64,000 bases of DNA from Arion vulgaris (Eukaryota > Mollusca > Gastropoda > Stylommatophora > Arionidae), in the NCBI GenBank assembly GCA_020796225.1, contig CM036765.1, positions 5,924,805 to 5,988,804 of the forward strand. The letters run 5' to 3'. Position numbers and translations under genes: made by a program. Of this stretch, positions 62,018-64,000 are shown piece by piece. Within the stretch, counting starts at the first letter, position 1. Each line of letters starts with the position of its first letter. A model generated the notes under the pieces. That model searched no databases. It saw only the letters and a list, made by a program, of their open reading frames with translations, and had not been told where the DNA came from.

Positions 62018-62225
62018 TTTTATTTTTTCCGATCCAGAAGCACTTGAGCTTTTTCAGCTCTTCGGCTCGGTGTCATGGACATCGTAACCCTTCGGTTCGG
62101 TGCCACGAAAACCGTAAATCTGGGGAATCAGTGGCTTTTTCTGCCATCCCGCGGAATTGAACCCGCGCACACAGAGGATAGTCACCCGTAGTCCAACGCG
62201 CTACGAACACGCTTGGCAGACGGGC
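62018..62225 (-). mobile_element. SINE-E with target-site duplication
   Basis: A perfect 13-bp duplication, atcgacaactatt, lies at 62005-62017 and 62226-62238. Minus-strand B box gcgggttcaattccgcg, body ccccagatttacggttttcg and 3' end tcaagtgcttctggatcgga with A-rich tail. Confidence 0.93.
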
Positions 62226-62259
62226 ATCGACAACTATTAGAGAAGCATTACAGATTCTT

Positions 62260-62555
62260 TATGAGAGTCTCTATTGGAGGTATGCTGCTTGCCTTTCGCT
62301 CGTAAGGTACTTTGTTCGTTCCCAACGAACGGGATTTTTCATATTTTTCTGATCTCACTTCAGGTAAGATCCATTCCTAGTTATATCGGAGACGGAGGAT
62401 AAAAGTTGAAAAATAAAACATAGGTTCCGTGTTTGAAGTAAAGTTGAACACGTAAAACAATCACTTGCAGTAGAAAGTGTACCAAAATAATGCTGCAAGA
62501 CTGCTGCCTAGGCAAAATATTATTTATTAAAAATAAAAAATAGTCTCTTATTCTG
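62260..62555 (+). mobile_element. SINE-A, degenerate head and body
   Basis: gtatgctgcttgcctttcgc, tctgatctcacttcaggtaa, gatccattcctagttatatc, taggttccgtgtttgaagt and acacgtaaaacaatcac keep the SINE-A order. The 3' end is missing. Confidence 0.65.
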
Positions 62556-62654
62556 TATACAGAGTCTTCTACAACAGAATATCAGGAAAGAAGGCGAGAG
62601 TGAGATCAGGATAAAATAGTTAGTTGGCATAGCAGAATTCTGTCAAAAGGGTAC

Positions 62655-62885
62655 AGAGGCGAAGGTATAACTGCATTGCACACGGTTTCCCCATATGGCT
62701 TCGTTCCTGTAGGCAGAGATGGCATGTCATCTGAGAACATTGCACAAAGCATGAACTCTGTTGCTCCAGCAAACATGCTAGGGATCTCTTGACAAAATAT
62801 TGCACATGTGACTCGGGCCTGATTCGAATCTAGAACCTTCAGTATGACATGCAAATGCCGTAACCACTTCGCCATTGAGACTCCC
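62655..62885 (-). mobile_element. SINE-D nested in LINE-B
   Basis: Minus-strand A box atggcgaagtggttacggca, B box tagattcgaatcagg, body gcaacagagttcatgcttt and 3' end gtgcaatgcagttatacc. Target-site duplication is unclear (caaaag on both sides). Confidence 0.87.
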
Positions 62886-62937
62886 TATCCTTACAAAAAG
62901 CAAAAAATAACTATTACCCAAGCCTAAACAAAAACAG

Positions 62938-63385
62938 AAACACGACACTGGGTACCAACTTGGTAACACACGACACTGGGTACCAACTTGGTAACACACG
63001 ACACTGGGTACCAACTTGGTTACACACGACACTGGGTACCAACTTGGTAACACACGACACTGGTACCAACTTGGTAAACACGACACTGGTACCAACTTGG
63101 TAACACACGACACTGGGTACCAACTTGGTAACACACGACACTGGGTACCAACTTGGTAACACACGACACTGGGTACCAACTTGGTAACACACAACACTGG
63201 GTACCAACTTGGTAACACACTACACTGGGTACCAACTTGGTAACACACGACACTGGGTACCAACTTGGTAACACACGACCTGGTACCAACTTGGTAACAC
63301 ACGACACTGGGTACCAACTTGGTAACACACGACACTGGGTACCAACTTGGTAACACACGACACTGGGTACCAACTTGGTAACAAT
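62938..63385. repeat. 28-bp array in the LINE-B 3' UTR, about 16 units
   Basis: Units of cgacactgggtaccaacttg then gtaacaca. The single-copy equivalent in the LINE-B reference is cgacactgggcaacaacccg then gtagcagtgtga. Short units without gg occur at 63060 and 63280. Confidence 0.95.
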
Positions 63386-63444
63386 ATGACAACAAAACAA
63401 GAGAGAAGAACAATGTCTATAAATAATTTCACCATCGTCAATAT

Positions 63445-63680
63445 TACAACTTCTTCTTCTTTGCGTTCGTTCTTTATATATATTTGATCTTTGCCAAGAA
63501 CGTGTATATGTTGCACATTGGTTTGGTAGGCCCCTAAACGCATAGACTTCTACACGTTTAGGACACGTGCATCCGAATTCAGTCAAACCTGCTTATCGCC
63601 TCCTACGACATGCGTGGCAGGTAACAATGGTTCTATTCTTTACACCCCAAATTTGGACCCGGTAACCACTCGGGCGAGTA
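63445..63680 (-). mobile_element. SINE-C
   Basis: Minus-strand copy: cgcccgagtggttaccgggt at the 5' end, tgtcgtaggaggcgataagc, cgtgtagaagtctatgcgt, aacgcaaagaagaagaag tail. Confidence 0.88.
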
Positions 63681-63681
63681 T

Positions 63682-63955
63682 TACAACTAGGGCCGCCAGT
63701 GTGTGGCTGGGGGCCGCAAGTGGAACAATGAATAGCAACCCTTCGAACAATAATGCATGTCGTAAGAGGTGATTAAGGTATGGACCTAGGAAGCTACCTT
63801 AGTAAATAAAAAGCGTCGCAGAAATCGGTTGTACTTTCCTACTTGTAGACGCATAACGGCACAAAGTACAATCGCTCTTAGTCTCAGATCACATACAAAT
63901 TACAAAGAGTGGTTAACAAGTTTTCGATATGGAGCGTTCGATGAAGACGAACCAC
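63682..63955 (+). mobile_element. SINE-B
   Basis: gccgccagtgtgtggctggg, gcatgtcgtaagaggtgatt, ctacttgtagacgcataacg, acaatcgctcttagtctcag and ggttaacaagttttcgatat with a gatgaagacgaa tail. A SINE-A or SINE-D scrap (gatggtgctacatagttct) ends the window. Confidence 0.85.
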
Positions 63956-64000
63956 ATTGCTAGGATCATCGATGGTGCTACATAGTTCTTACTCTGTCAC

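Larger units (their letters stand above)
62556..63400 (+). mobile_element. LINE-B 3' end with nested SINE-D and 3'-UTR array
   Basis: Parts 62556-62645 (tacagagtcttctacaacag, gaaagaaggcgagag) and 62895-62945 (gcaaaaaataactattaccc, aaacaaaaacagaaacacg) align with 2872-3040 of the reference copy. SINE-D lies between them, and the UTR is expanded after them. Confidence 0.85.

Noticed and set aside
62778..63413. 211-codon minus-strand frame with LPSWYPVSCVTK repeats
   Set aside because: A reading of the 28-bp LINE-B UTR array. Indels break the same frame in other units.

Overview
This window looks like one piece of a repeat-rich invertebrate animal nuclear genome. The evidence is GT-AG introns, AT-rich sequence, many diverged non-LTR retrotransposons and tRNA-related SINEs, and a run of 100 N at 40198-40297 that marks an assembly gap. 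No bacterial, phage or organelle genes are seen. The retroelement style (many RTE-like endonuclease-RT fragments and very abundant minisatellites) would fit a mollusc or another lophotrochozoan, but the sequence alone does not settle the phylum.

The only host gene I can support lies on the minus strand between about 46.4 kb and 35.0 kb. It is a split gene for a PTPDC1-type protein (protein tyrosine phosphatase domain-containing protein 1). Nine coding exons can be assembled with consensus splice sites and matching phases: 46426-46342, 45304-45139, 44614-44534, 42557-42442, 40638-40617 (a 22-nt microexon), 39353-38760, 36693-36592, 36090-36007 and 35239-34991. The exon or exons for the catalytic HC(X)5R core are missing exactly where the N gap sits. 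Nearly every intron is packed with retroelements and tandem repeats.

Everything else is mobile DNA. Family names used here are local: SINE-A (tRNA-like head, (ATCA)n tail), SINE-B and SINE-C (shared 5' half, different 3' halves, GAA-rich tails), SINE-D (tRNA-Ser/Leu-like head), SINE-E, SINE-F, SINE-G ((GA)n tail) and SINE-H. LINE-A has a 405-codon open RT reading frame. LINE-B, LINE-C (RTE-like), LINE-D ((GA)n tail), LINE-E (RNase H plus zinc knuckle, (ATCA)n tail), LINE-F ((GATA)n tail) and LINE-G to LINE-L are fragments. Many copies are nested and carry direct target-site duplications of 10-15 bp, so the order of insertion can be read directly.

The strongest overall pattern is that many large minisatellites here are local expansions of short segments inside individual LINE, SINE or hAT-like copies. 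Unexpanded copies of the same element are often present elsewhere in the window. The best case is 11.6-13.6 kb, where three adjacent arrays with 47-, 60- and 23-bp periods are collinear expansions of about 110 bp of SINE-F, seen single-copy at 52.2 kb. Two SINE families also share 3' ends and tail repeats with LINE families in the window (SINE-A with LINE-E, SINE-G with LINE-D), which points to their mobilising partners.

Layout: 0-10 kb mixed LINE/SINE with the 24-bp and 35-bp arrays; 10-11.4 kb LINE-A; 11.6-13.9 kb the triple SINE-F array; 14-34 kb LINE/SINE mosaic with further arrays; 34.4-46.4 kb the PTPDC1-like gene; about 48.4 kb a possible promoter; 49-64 kb mosaic with an hAT-like element, a mariner fragment, a hammerhead-like inverted repeat, and a 1.8-kb LINE inserted into a SINE-A.
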